From NCBI GenBank assembly GCA_022865445.1, contig JALHSX010000016.1, positions 1-7,695 of the forward strand: a DNA stretch of 7,695 nucleotides, given 5' to 3'. The notes under the pieces were generated by a model. The model was not told the origin of the DNA, did no database searches, and saw only the letters and a list, made by a program, of their open reading frames with translations. The DNA comes from Thermoplasmata archaeon (lineage in GTDB: Archaea > Thermoplasmatota > Thermoplasmata > UBA10834). A program made the translations under genes and the position numbers. Of this stretch, positions 1-5,094 are shown piece by piece; position 1 is the first letter of the stretch; each line of letters begins with the position of its first letter.

Positions 1-36
1 CGGAGCGAACGTTATCTAGTGGCCGACGATTATTAG
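1..36 (+). other. Possible 3' end of an upstream coding region
   Basis: Frame 1 is open from the first base and ends with TAG at 34-36, just before the presumed promoter of the next gene. Only eleven sense codons are visible (RSERYLVADDY), far too few to identify a product. A second forward frame is also open, to about position 71, so coding status is uncertain. Confidence 0.2.
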
Positions 37-55
37 CAATCTCTCCGACGAAAAG

Positions 56-63
56 CTATTATG
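56..63 (+). promoter_or_regulatory. Candidate TATA box of the riboflavin kinase gene
   Basis: CTATTATG sits with its centre about 29 bases before the ATG at 89. An archaeal TATA box at this distance would place the transcription start only a few bases before the start codon. There is no Shine-Dalgarno-like sequence in 64-88, which fits a leaderless or nearly leaderless mRNA. An A-rich GAAAAG precedes the box as a possible BRE. The call rests on position and composition only. Confidence 0.4.
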
Positions 64-88
64 ATGCCTAGCTCATCCGAGCCGTACC

Positions 89-745
89 ATGCATGAGAAG
101 CAAATCGCGACTCTGAAACACATAGCCCTGATGGGCGGAGTCCACGATTACATCGCGATCTCATCGAGGGAGCTCGGGAACGTCCTCGAGATCAGCCAAC
201 AGTCAGCCTCCAAGAAGATTCTCGAACTGCTTGGTGATGGCCTCATCGAGCGCGATCTTGGTGCCCGGAGGCAGAGGATCAAGCTCACCGACAAGGGCTT
301 CGAGCTTCTCAGAAAGGAGTATTCGGATTATCAGCGCATATTCGAGATGAAGGACCACCTCGTTATCATCGGTAATGTGACTTCCGGTCTCGGGGAAGGG
401 CAGTACTATGTCAATCAGGAGGCCTACGCCGACCAATTCCAAAAGAAGCTTTGGTTCAAGCCCTTCGAGGGGACACTGAACCTGAGACTTGCCGATCCGG
501 AGCTGCCCAAGCTCGATATCCTGAGAAAATCCGAGGGGATCCTGATAAAAGGGTTCGAGAAGGAGGGCAGGACCTTCGGAGATGTGAAGTGCTTCCTCGC
601 AACGATCCACAACATGGAGTGCGCGGTTGTGCTGCCCGTGAGGTCACATCACACGGACATCATCGAGGTCATCTGCAAGTATCATTTGAGGCGCTCGCTC
701 GGACTTAAGGACAGCGACCAGGTCGAGCTTATTGTGTCCCTCTGA
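89..745 (+). CDS. rbkR: CTP-dependent riboflavin kinase with N-terminal winged-helix domain
   Basis: The product (218 aa) phosphorylates riboflavin to FMN in the cytoplasm; archaeal enzymes of this family use CTP rather than ATP. Residues 1-85 form a winged helix-turn-helix like MarR/ArsR regulators (SRELGNVLEISQQSASKKIL is the HTH core). Residues 90-218 are the kinase domain: GNVTSGLGEGQYY at 95-107, PFEGTLNLRL at 125-134 and RSHHTDIIEVI at 185-195 are family signatures. In the RbkR family the fused DNA-binding domain controls riboflavin genes, so this protein is probably both enzyme and regulator; which genes it controls here cannot be read from the window. Length is typical of the fused form. 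The ATG at 89 is preferred because the winged helix begins at once and the gene seems leaderless. It ends before the repeat-rich block and shows no sign of being part of it. Confidence 0.93.
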   Translation: MHEKQIATLKHIALMGGVHDYIAISSRELGNVLEISQQSASKKILELLGDGLIERDLGARRQRIKLTDKGFELLRKEYSDYQRIFEMKDHLVIIGNVTSGLGEGQYYVNQEAYADQFQKKLWFKPFEGTLNLRLADPELPKLDILRKSEGILIKGFEKEGRTFGDVKCFLATIHNMECAVVLPVRSHHTDIIEVICKYHLRRSLGLKDSDQVELIVSL

Positions 746-793
746 TTGTTCCGTGAGCAGCTTCCATCAGGATCTCCAATGCTCCGTATGGGA

Positions 794-837
794 CATATTG
801 TGTCGGCAGAAATCAGGTCCAAATCCGGGCCTGGACT
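794..837 (+). promoter_or_regulatory. Repeated promoter module, copy 1
   Basis: CATATTG (794-800) is the TATA-like element. It is followed by a diverged ACCGGT-type site, TGTCGGCAG (801-809), and the inverted repeat CAGGTCC (814-820) / GGGCCTG (827-833). The six-base centre is AAATCC (821-826), lying 25 bases after the TATA centre, the expected archaeal start point. The 7-bp stem contains one G-T pair. The unit aligns with modules at 2429-2491, 3975-4056 and 4993-5094. It drives the gene at 896 through leader copy 1. No transcript evidence is available. Confidence 0.55.
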
Positions 838-898
838 CTTCCCGAGGAAAAGAACATAGGGTGGGAAGGGCGATTCCTCATCCGGAGGAATGGCGATG
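838..898 (+). repeat. Leader repeat, copy 1, with duplicated ribosome-binding region
   Basis: The core runs from CTTCCC (838-843) to GGGCGAT (868-874), with GGAAAAGAACATAGGG between. CTTCCC can pair with GGGAAG at 863-868 across 19 bases. A second, similar purine block, GGAGGAATGGCGATG (884-898), follows exactly 23 bases later. It supplies GGAGG seven bases before ATG 896. The same layout recurs before the genes at 1733 and 2557, so the repeat is a 5' leader rather than a random repeat. Confidence 0.65.
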
Positions 899-1390
899 GT
901 TGACGCTTCCTTGGTATTTGATGCGGTAGTGGCGGTGAGCATAGCTGCAGGCGCAGTATTTGCGATAGCCGAGCTGCGACTGATGGCCAGAGATAGAAGA
1001 ACTCAGCTTCTGGTCGGAATGGTCTTACAGGTCTCGTCACCAGAAATGTCTGAGAATTACAGGAAGGTGATGTTTCAGGAATTCAAGAATCGCAAAGAAG
1101 CCGAAGAAAAATGTGGCTATGTTGCGTTGGACACAATATCGACTTACTACACTGGAATAGGCACACTGATTAGGCGAAGGTTGGTGGACGCCGACCTGGC
1201 ATTTGATTTCATGTGGATCTATCCTGTCTGGGAACATCTCAAACCCTGGCTCGTGGAGAGCCCCATTAGGTACGGGCCGATTGAGTGGTGGCAGGATCTT
1301 GAGTATGCTGCTGAATTGGACCGAGCATACAAGGAGAAGAGGGCTAGCGAGCTGTTGAAACGCCGAGCAAGGGAGAAGAGAAGCGCATGA
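896..1390 (+). CDS. Small membrane-anchored protein, DUF4760-like
   Basis: The product (164 aa) has one hydrophobic segment at residues 6-25 (AVVAVSIAAGAVFAIAEL) and then a charged, helical cytoplasmic-type region. The pattern YYTGIGTLIRRRLVDADLAFDF, then W..E.LKPW and a Trp-rich stretch (IEWWQDLEYA), resembles DUF4760-type proteins, which have one N-terminal helix and no established function. The C-terminus is very basic (KRRAREKR). I chose ATG 896 over the in-frame ATG 890 because GGAGG at 884-888 is seven bases from 896 but only one base from 890. The gene is first in the repeat-linked block; its TGA is followed three bases later by leader copy 2. The family match is from memory of the pattern and is moderate. 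Confidence 0.7.
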   Translation: MVDASLVFDAVVAVSIAAGAVFAIAELRLMARDRRTQLLVGMVLQVSSPEMSENYRKVMFQEFKNRKEAEEKCGYVALDTISTYYTGIGTLIRRRLVDADLAFDFMWIYPVWEHLKPWLVESPIRYGPIEWWQDLEYAAELDRAYKEKRASELLKRRAREKRSA

Positions 1391-1392
1391 GA

Positions 1393-1424
1393 CACCCTCG
1401 GAAAAGACCATAGGGGTGGGACGA
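1393..1424 (+). repeat. Leader repeat, copy 2
   Basis: The copy starts two bases after the TGA of the gene ending at 1390 and reads CACCCTCGGAAAAGACC, then ATAGGGGTGGGACGA. CACCC (1393-1397) can pair with GGGTG (1414-1418). No promoter module lies before it, so it appears to be an intercistronic leader between the genes at 896 and 1450. The duplicated second ribosome-binding block seen in copies 1, 3 and 5 is absent. Confidence 0.6.
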
Positions 1425-1449
1425 CCCTGCCAATCTAGGAAATAAGACG

Positions 1450-1677
1450 ATGAAAAACACAGATTATATCATCTACATGACGACCAAACATGGCCGAACG
1501 TGGAAATGGTTCAAGGACAAAACTGGCTGGAAGCAGATCGGTCCAGAAGGTCAAACTCATCATCCGACCGCAGAACAGTTTCTCAACCATCTTCTCCCGG
1601 CTTGTGCCAATATCAAGCCGATCACCCTCAAAGTGGTCTACAAGCCACACAAAGAACGGAAGAGTCGCACAAGTTGA
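1450..1677 (+). CDS. Small basic protein of unknown function
   Basis: The product (75 aa) is rich in Lys, Arg, His and Trp, has no hydrophobic segment and ends in a Lys/Arg-rich tail (KPHKERKSRTS). I do not recognise a family. The N-terminal part (YIIYMTTKHGRTWKWFKD) could form a small beta-rich fold, but this is a guess from composition. AGGA at 1437-1440 lies nine bases before the ATG, and the gene lies between two leader repeats in line with its neighbours, which supports it being real. Its TGA is directly followed by leader copy 3. The region is AT-richer than the flanking purine genes. An alternative is that this is a short ORF of chance; no paralogue is in the window. Confidence 0.5.
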   Translation: MKNTDYIIYMTTKHGRTWKWFKDKTGWKQIGPEGQTHHPTAEQFLNHLLPACANIKPITLKVVYKPHKERKSRTS

Positions 1678-1735
1678 GCCTCGGAAAAGCCCATAGGGGA
1701 GGAAAGGCGATGGGGGGTACGGGGAAATGGCGATG
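1678..1735 (+). repeat. Leader repeat, copy 3, with duplicated ribosome-binding region
   Basis: The copy begins at the base after TGA 1675-1677 with GCCTCGGAAAAGCCCATAGG. The first ribosome-binding block is GGAGGAAAGGCGATG (1698-1712) and the second is GGGGAAATGGCGATG (1721-1735), 23 bases apart. CCTC (1679-1682) can pair with GAGG (1699-1702), hiding the first Shine-Dalgarno sequence. The first ATG opens an eight-codon frame that stops over the second start. Confidence 0.65.
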
Positions 1736-1736
1736 A
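1710..1736 (+). CDS. Possible leader mini-ORF (8 codons)
   Basis: ATG 1710 has a good GGAGG seven bases upstream and encodes MGGTGKWR. Its TGA (1734-1736) overlaps the ATG at 1733 in the arrangement ATGA, the classic geometry for translational coupling. The matching position in copy 1 is ATT and in copy 5 is ATA, so the peptide is not conserved. It may be a by-product of the duplicated ribosome-binding site. Confidence 0.25.
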   Translation: MGGTGKWR

Positions 1737-2239
1737 AATGTCCAAATTGCGGGACTGAGATCCTCCCGGAAGCAACATCATGTTCAGTCTGCCTTCACTC
1801 CCTAGAATCTTCGGACGAGCAAGCTCCTCCATTCTCGCAGAGACCGCGGGAGCGTTTTTTGGCAATTGGCGTTGTGGTGGCAATTGCTGTCGCCGTGCTA
1901 CTAACCGTTGCACTGTTTCTGCCCTGGGGTGACCAGAACGGTAGGCCCAACAACCAGTCGAGCGCCGGGACTCTCATACTTACGATAGTCAATCCTTTCC
2001 ACGTCGGGGCGGGCCCAATCAACTACACATTATATCTCAACGGTCAGCAGGAGTCGAACGGGATTATTCTGGCCGGTGAATCGGAGATATTTGAGAAGAA
2101 CTTCTCGTGGAGTGGTTCAGAGTTGACGATTCAGGTCCACATCGAGGTTCTAGGAAGAAGCACTCAGCCAGAAGACAGAACATTAACCCTGACATCAGGA
2201 GAGGTTGAGAGGCTTGCTATAGCGCTTCCGACGACCTAG
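1733..2239 (+). CDS. Zinc-ribbon protein with one membrane helix and outside domain
   Basis: The product (168 aa) opens with a zinc ribbon, MKCPNCG...CSVC, with ligands Cys3, Cys6, Cys17 and Cys20. A Pro/Ser-rich linker follows, then a strong membrane helix at about residues 42-65 (FLAIGVVVAIAVAVLLTVALFL). The remaining 100 residues are polar and beta-rich (GTLILTIVNP, YTLYLNGQQ, LTIQVHIEV), likely folded outside the cell. A cytoplasmic zinc ribbon plus one helix is a common archaeal layout with no fixed function. ATG 1733 is chosen over ATG 1727 because GGGG at 1721-1724 is eight bases from it and because zinc-ribbon proteins usually begin at MKCPNC. The role is unknown; sensing or surface attachment is only possible. 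Confidence 0.75.
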   Translation: MKCPNCGTEILPEATSCSVCLHSLESSDEQAPPFSQRPRERFLAIGVVVAIAVAVLLTVALFLPWGDQNGRPNNQSSAGTLILTIVNPFHVGAGPINYTLYLNGQQESNGIILAGESEIFEKNFSWSGSELTIQVHIEVLGRSTQPEDRTLTLTSGEVERLAIALPTT

Positions 2240-2342
2240 ACTTGCTGATGCATGTACTAAGTGGTGCTCTGAACAATCAAATGGTTCGGAAGTATGTTTC
2301 ATGCGGCCGGCCTATGCGAGTAGGAAAAGGAAAGGGGTTTGA
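2223..2342 (+). pseudogene. Possible remnant of a gene end before leader copy 4
   Basis: A frame without a good start is open from 2223 to TGA 2340-2342. It begins inside the 3' end of the zinc-ribbon gene and ends with a basic tail, RPAYASRKRKGV. The TGA is followed by GCCTCG exactly as the TGA of the gene at 1450 is followed by leader copy 3, so the repeat could have arrived joined to a stop codon. No family is recognisable, and the frame may be chance. Confidence 0.15.
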
Positions 2343-2380
2343 GCCTCGTCTCGGAAAAGCCAATAGGGGAGGAAAGGCGA
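2343..2380 (+). repeat. Leader repeat, copy 4 (no gene directly downstream)
   Basis: The copy reads GCCTCGTCTCGGAAAAGCC, then AATAGGGGAGGAAAGGCGA. CCTC (2344-2347) can pair with GAGG (2369-2372). Instead of a start codon it is followed by the hairpin at 2382-2406 and the promoter module before the peptidase gene. Copy 7 shows the same order, so copy 4 plus the module form one composite unit of about 150 bases. Confidence 0.6.
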
Positions 2381-2381
2381 C

Positions 2382-2406
2382 CCATTTTCTACCGGCAAGA
2401 AAATGG
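2382..2406 (+). repeat. Hairpin with ACCGG loop, copy A
   Basis: CCATTTTC (2382-2389) and GAAAATGG (2399-2406) are perfect inverted repeats around the nine-base loop TACCGGCAA. The related unit at 4985-5009 keeps the hairpin with one mismatch. It could be a terminator-like structure, a protein site, or part of a mobile end; no T-run follows. Confidence 0.6.
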
Positions 2407-2428
2407 TGTTCTGAGCCGACTCATTTCC

Positions 2429-2491
2429 TACCGGTAAGTATAGCATCCACCTTTAATCACCGGTAGATTCCGGGCCAATATCCGGGCCCGG
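2429..2491 (+). promoter_or_regulatory. Repeated promoter module, copy 2 (before the peptidase)
   Basis: TACCGGTAA (2429-2437) and CACCGGTAG (2458-2466) flank TTTAAT (2452-2457). The perfect inverted repeat CCGGGCC (2470-2476) / GGCCCGG (2485-2491) follows. AATATCC (2477-2483) lies 25 bases after the TATA centre. Bases 2438-2489 match 5040-5091 at 47 of 52 positions. The palindromic ACCGGT sites around the TATA box would suit a repressor that blocks TBP or RNA polymerase; that is inference. Confidence 0.6.
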
Positions 2492-2503
2492 ACTGTGTTC
2501 AGA

Positions 2504-2563
2504 CTCTTTCCCGAGAAAAGACCATAGGGGAGGAAAGGCGATACAGTATCGGAGAAATGGCGA
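2504..2563 (+). repeat. Leader repeat, copy 5, with duplicated ribosome-binding region
   Basis: CTTTCC (2506-2511) can pair with GGAAAG (2532-2537) across a 20-base loop. Compared with copy 1 a T-A pair replaces a C-G pair, so pairing is kept while sequence changes. The first ribosome-binding block is GGAGGAAAGGCGAT (2529-2542), the second GGAGAAATGGCGA (2551-2563), 22 bases apart. It leads into the M20 peptidase gene. Confidence 0.65.
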
Positions 2564-3960
2564 GTGGAACAATGCAGGATGAACGCGTGTCCTATCCCAA
2601 TCTGGTTACGGAGTCTCGAAAGAGAGAGAAGAAAGCTCTCGACATGTTCGCGGAACTAGTCAAGTATCCTTCGGTTGCCACCAGGGACCATGCGACGATA
2701 CTGGAGTGCGCTAGTTGTGTTGAGGATCAATTGAGGAAGTTCGGCTATTCCGTGAGGCAGTTCCCGACCGGAGGTTCGCCTGTAGTATTCGCCGAAAGGA
2801 ACGTTGGTGCGCCAAAGACGCTTCTCTTCTATCAACACTACGATGTTCAACCCGAGGATCCTATCGAGAGTTGGAGTGTCCCACCTTGGCAATTGACCGT
2901 CAAGGGGGAGCGGTTCTATGGTAGAGGTGCAAATGACGACAAGGGTCCCTACGTCGCCAATCTGATCGGCATGAGTTTGATAGAGGACATGCTTGGACAG
3001 CTTCCCGTGAACGTCAAGTTCGTCGTAGAGGGGGAAGAGGAGACTGGATCAGAGCATCTGCCTGAGTTCGCAATACCGAACGGGAACCTACTGAAGGCCG
3101 ATGGAGCCGTATTCGAGGCGCTAGTAGTCAACCCTGGGAGTTCATCTGAGATTATGACTGGCGCAAAAGGATGTGCCTACTTCGAGTTGTCTGCAGAGGG
3201 CACGCCACAGTTTCCAAGAACTGACGCCCACTCAGGCTTCGGAGGGGCCATTCCAAATGCTGCATGGAGACTGATTTGGGCACTCGCGTCGCTCAAGAAT
3301 GCTGAAGAGAACATCTTGATCGAAGGGTTCAGGGATATGGTCAAGGAACCTTCCCCGGAGGACCTGGCGGCTCTTGACAATACCCACCGGAGCTTGGAGA
3401 AGGTCTTCGCAGATGAGTATGGAGTCGCAAGAACCATCCTCGATCGCAAGGGGCTCGATTTGAAGAGGGCGGTCTATCTGGAACCCTGCGTATCAGTATG
3501 TGGATTCGAAAGTGGATACAACGGTCCGGGATCGAAGACGATCACACCGGCACGAGCCCGGGCAAAGGTAGACTTCAGGTTGGTTCCAGATCTCACTGAG
3601 GAGAAAGTCGAGGCGCTGTTGAGATCCCATCTAGAGAGGCGTGGCTTCTCCGACATCCAAGTGAGAAGAATTGACCGTGGCTACGATCCTGCGAAGACTC
3701 CAATCAGCAACCCGTTCGTGCAACTCGTCCATAGAGCCGCAACCGAGATTGCCTCGCCGGCTCCTGTTGATTTGATTCCAATGAGTTGGGGTAGCGGCCC
3801 GTTATATCTCTTGACTCCCCATGCCCCCTGTTGCATAATGGTCAGCGATTCGGATCTCCAAACGAACACCCATGCCCCTGACGAGAACTGGATTCTGACG
3901 AGCATGTGCAATAGCATGGCATTCGTCGCACTGGTTGCTGAGCGAATGGCTGCAACATGA
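2557..3960 (+). CDS. M20 family metallopeptidase (CNDP-like dipeptidase)
   Basis: The product (467 aa) is a probable cytoplasmic di-zinc peptidase that cleaves dipeptides or related amide bonds. Metal ligands and catalytic residues are all visible: His94 and Asp96 in QHYDVQP, Asp127 in GRGANDDKG, catalytic Glu161 and ligand Glu162 in EGEEETGS, Glu187 in DGAVFE, and His439 in NTHAPDENW. His225 in DAHSGFGGAIPN lies in the inserted dimerisation domain and matches the substrate-contacting His of CNDP-type enzymes. Length is normal for the family. The start is uncertain: ATG 2557 is only two bases from GGAG, and ATG 2572 (codon 6) is an alternative; homology begins after both. No signal peptide is seen. 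The exact substrate cannot be stated. It has its own promoter module and leader. Confidence 0.9.
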   Translation: MASGTMQDERVSYPNLVTESRKREKKALDMFAELVKYPSVATRDHATILECASCVEDQLRKFGYSVRQFPTGGSPVVFAERNVGAPKTLLFYQHYDVQPEDPIESWSVPPWQLTVKGERFYGRGANDDKGPYVANLIGMSLIEDMLGQLPVNVKFVVEGEEETGSEHLPEFAIPNGNLLKADGAVFEALVVNPGSSSEIMTGAKGCAYFELSAEGTPQFPRTDAHSGFGGAIPNAAWRLIWALASLKNAEENILIEGFRDMVKEPSPEDLAALDNTHRSLEKVFADEYGVARTILDRKGLDLKRAVYLEPCVSVCGFESGYNGPGSKTITPARARAKVDFRLVPDLTEEKVEALLRSHLERRGFSDIQVRRIDRGYDPAKTPISNPFVQLVHRAATEIASPAPVDLIPMSWGSGPLYLLTPHAPCCIMVSDSDLQTNTHAPDENWILTSMCNSMAFVALVAERMAAT

Positions 3961-3974
3961 TACTCTCGATTCTG

Positions 3975-4056
3975 TGCCGGCAAAGAATACCACCTTGAAT
4001 CTTCAAGGTCTGACCTTTAAACACCACCAAATTCGGGGTCAATATCCGGGCCCTCG
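3975..4056 (+). promoter_or_regulatory. Repeated promoter module, copy 3
   Basis: TGCCGGCAA (3975-3983) is the upstream site. TTTAAA (4016-4021) is the best TATA box of the set. CGGGGTC (4034-4040) can pair with GGCCCTCG (4049-4056), with one bulged T, around AATATCCG. AATATCC is again 25 bases after the TATA centre. The spacing between the first site and the TATA box is 18 bases longer than in copy 2, as if a short stretch (about 3992-4010) were inserted. The downstream ACCGGT site is decayed (ACACCACCA). A T-rich GTATAGATTAATG (4073-4085) could be a second TATA box. Confidence 0.55.
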
Positions 4057-4090
4057 CACATTTTAATTCTAGTGTATAGATTAATGTTCA

Positions 4091-4132
4091 GACTCTTACC
4101 CGAGAAGATTCTATAAGGGACGAGTGGCTATG
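4091..4132 (+). repeat. Leader repeat, copy 6 (diverged)
   Basis: GACTCTTACCCGAGAAGATT, then CTATAAGGGACGAGTGGCTATG. It keeps the CCCGAGAA start and the spacing, but the Shine-Dalgarno block is changed and only weak pairing (ACTC with GAGT) is possible. The ATG at its end (4130) matches the first-block ATG of copy 3. Confidence 0.5.
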
Positions 4133-4162
4133 CTCTCGAACACAATCACACGGGTACTTTGA
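4130..4162 (+). CDS. Possible leader mini-ORF (10 codons)
   Basis: ATG 4130, at the end of leader copy 6, encodes MLSNTITRVL and stops at TGA 4160-4162, 13 bases before the TTG start of the next gene; its stop abuts the GGGGG ribosome-binding site. The place is equivalent to the mini-ORF of copy 3, but the peptide is unrelated and its Shine-Dalgarno sequence is weak. Confidence 0.2.
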   Translation: MLSNTITRVL

Positions 4163-4175
4163 GGGGGCGCAGAGA

Positions 4176-4943
4176 TTGGGACAAGGTGACTACTTCCCTG
4201 GATGCTATTGTTGCGAATTCGTCGATGGGCGCGAGGATACACGTCGCTGTTCGCTCCATCGAATCCCTCTTCCAATGATTCATTCGGAAGGTGATGCTCT
4301 TTGTAAGGACTGGGCGCTGTCCACACTGGAAAAAGACAACTCGTGGCTGAAGGGTTTACCTCAGCAATACAAGAAAGAAATCGAATTGCTCAAATCCGGC
4401 AATCTCTACTACGATGCCGGATACTCCCAAAGGCCTCCGAGATCGCATTGGGGTAGAATGGACTCTCTAGTCTCTATCAAGCACTTTATCTTTGAGGCGT
4501 ACGTATGGCAGGATAGTGAGTACGGGTTGGCAATCTATCCGGACTATTGGAAAAAGAACTATGCTCTCCTTCCCGGACTCGGCATGCCATGTGAGATAAT
4601 TCTGGACGGCATACGCTCCGAATTCAGAGTTGCGGAAATAGGAACCAGAATGCCAGACACGATCAAATCGACCCAAGAAGGAGAATGGAACGCCGAGGAT
4701 TATCGAGAAGGTACAGTCAGGATTGTGTATTGCCCGACTTCTCCAGATTCATTGCGAAGTTGGTTGGACGGATATTTCGAGGTCGATCAACTTCTTGAAG
4801 AAGAGAGGAAGTCGGTTCCGTTCCTGGGCGGTGGAATCAGCATCTTCGTTGAGGTATTGGAAGCAGGCAGAGCCTACTCCATTCGGCCAGCGATCCACTT
4901 TCACCCGTATCACGTAAGGGACAAGTCTGTGCTTGAGGATTGA
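4176..4943 (+). CDS. Cys-rich protein of unknown function
   Basis: The product (255 aa) is soluble and I do not recognise a family for its main part. The N-terminus has a likely metal site: Cys10, Cys12, Cys13, Cys25, His28 and Cys43, in the pattern C-x2-C...C-x2-H...C, like short zinc-binding modules of the CxxC...CxLH...CxxW type. The rest mixes aromatic-rich segments (AYVWQDSEYGLAIYPDYWKKNYALLP) with acidic stretches and ends in a beta-rich region (GGGISIFVEVLEAG, YSIRPAIHFHPYHV). The start is TTG 4176, with GGGGG at 4163-4167 eight bases before it; no in-frame ATG or GTG lies between the stop at 4077 and here, and a later start would lose the Cys cluster. It follows promoter module 3 and leader copy 6, and its TGA is followed by leader copy 7. 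Confidence 0.75.
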   Translation: MGQGDYFPGCYCCEFVDGREDTRRCSLHRIPLPMIHSEGDALCKDWALSTLEKDNSWLKGLPQQYKKEIELLKSGNLYYDAGYSQRPPRSHWGRMDSLVSIKHFIFEAYVWQDSEYGLAIYPDYWKKNYALLPGLGMPCEIILDGIRSEFRVAEIGTRMPDTIKSTQEGEWNAEDYREGTVRIVYCPTSPDSLRSWLDGYFEVDQLLEEERKSVPFLGGGISIFVEVLEAGRAYSIRPAIHFHPYHVRDKSVLED

Positions 4944-4950
4944 TCTGTCG

Positions 4951-4984
4951 TCCCGGGGAAAGCCCACAAGGGGGAAGGGCTGCG
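4951..4984 (+). repeat. Leader repeat, copy 7 (no gene directly downstream)
   Basis: TCCCGGGGAAAGCCCACAAG, then GGGGAAGGGCTGCG, begins seven bases after TGA 4941-4943. TCCC (4951-4954) can pair with GGGA (4972-4975). It leads straight into the hairpin at 4985, as copy 4 does. No start codon follows at the expected distance. Confidence 0.5.
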
Positions 4985-5009
4985 CCATTATCTACCGGTA
5001 AGAAAATGG
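4985..5009 (+). repeat. Hairpin with ACCGG loop, copy B
   Basis: CCATTATC (4985-4992) and GAAAATGG (5002-5009) form an inverted repeat with one mismatch around TACCGGTAA. It is the counterpart of 2382-2406; the loop differs by one base. Confidence 0.55.
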
Positions 5010-5030
5010 AGGATAAGGCCTTGCATTTTG

Positions 5031-5094
5031 TACCGGCAAGTAAAGCATCCAGCTTCAATCACCGGTAGATTCTGGGTCAATATCCGGGCCCTCG
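5031..5094 (+). promoter_or_regulatory. Repeated promoter module, copy 4 (orphan)
   Basis: TACCGGCAA (5031-5039) and CACCGGTAG (5060-5068) flank the weak TATA element TTCAAT (5054-5059). GGGTC (5074-5078) pairs with GGCCC (5087-5091) around AATATCC, 25 bases after the TATA centre. No convincing + strand gene follows: 5095-5189 holds no recognisable feature apart from a CTCGCACATTT stretch shared with copy 3. The DUF454 gene ends toward it from the other strand. It looks like a promoter that has lost its gene and leader. Confidence 0.5.

Noticed and set aside
838..874. Known riboswitch (fluoride, ZTP, yybP-type)
   Set aside because: None of the conserved core sequences I can recall for these classes is present in the leader repeat.
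2242..2466. 74-residue frame on the + strand
   Set aside because: It runs through leader copy 4, the hairpin and the promoter module, so its codons come from non-coding repeats.
4061..4070. T-rich terminator after the peptidase gene
   Set aside because: TTTTAATTCT is short and lies after promoter module 3, so it would end the wrong transcript; better read as AT-rich leader or second TATA area.
838..4984. CRISPR array
   Set aside because: The repeated units are irregularly spaced, diverged, and separated by whole genes rather than by short spacers of equal length.
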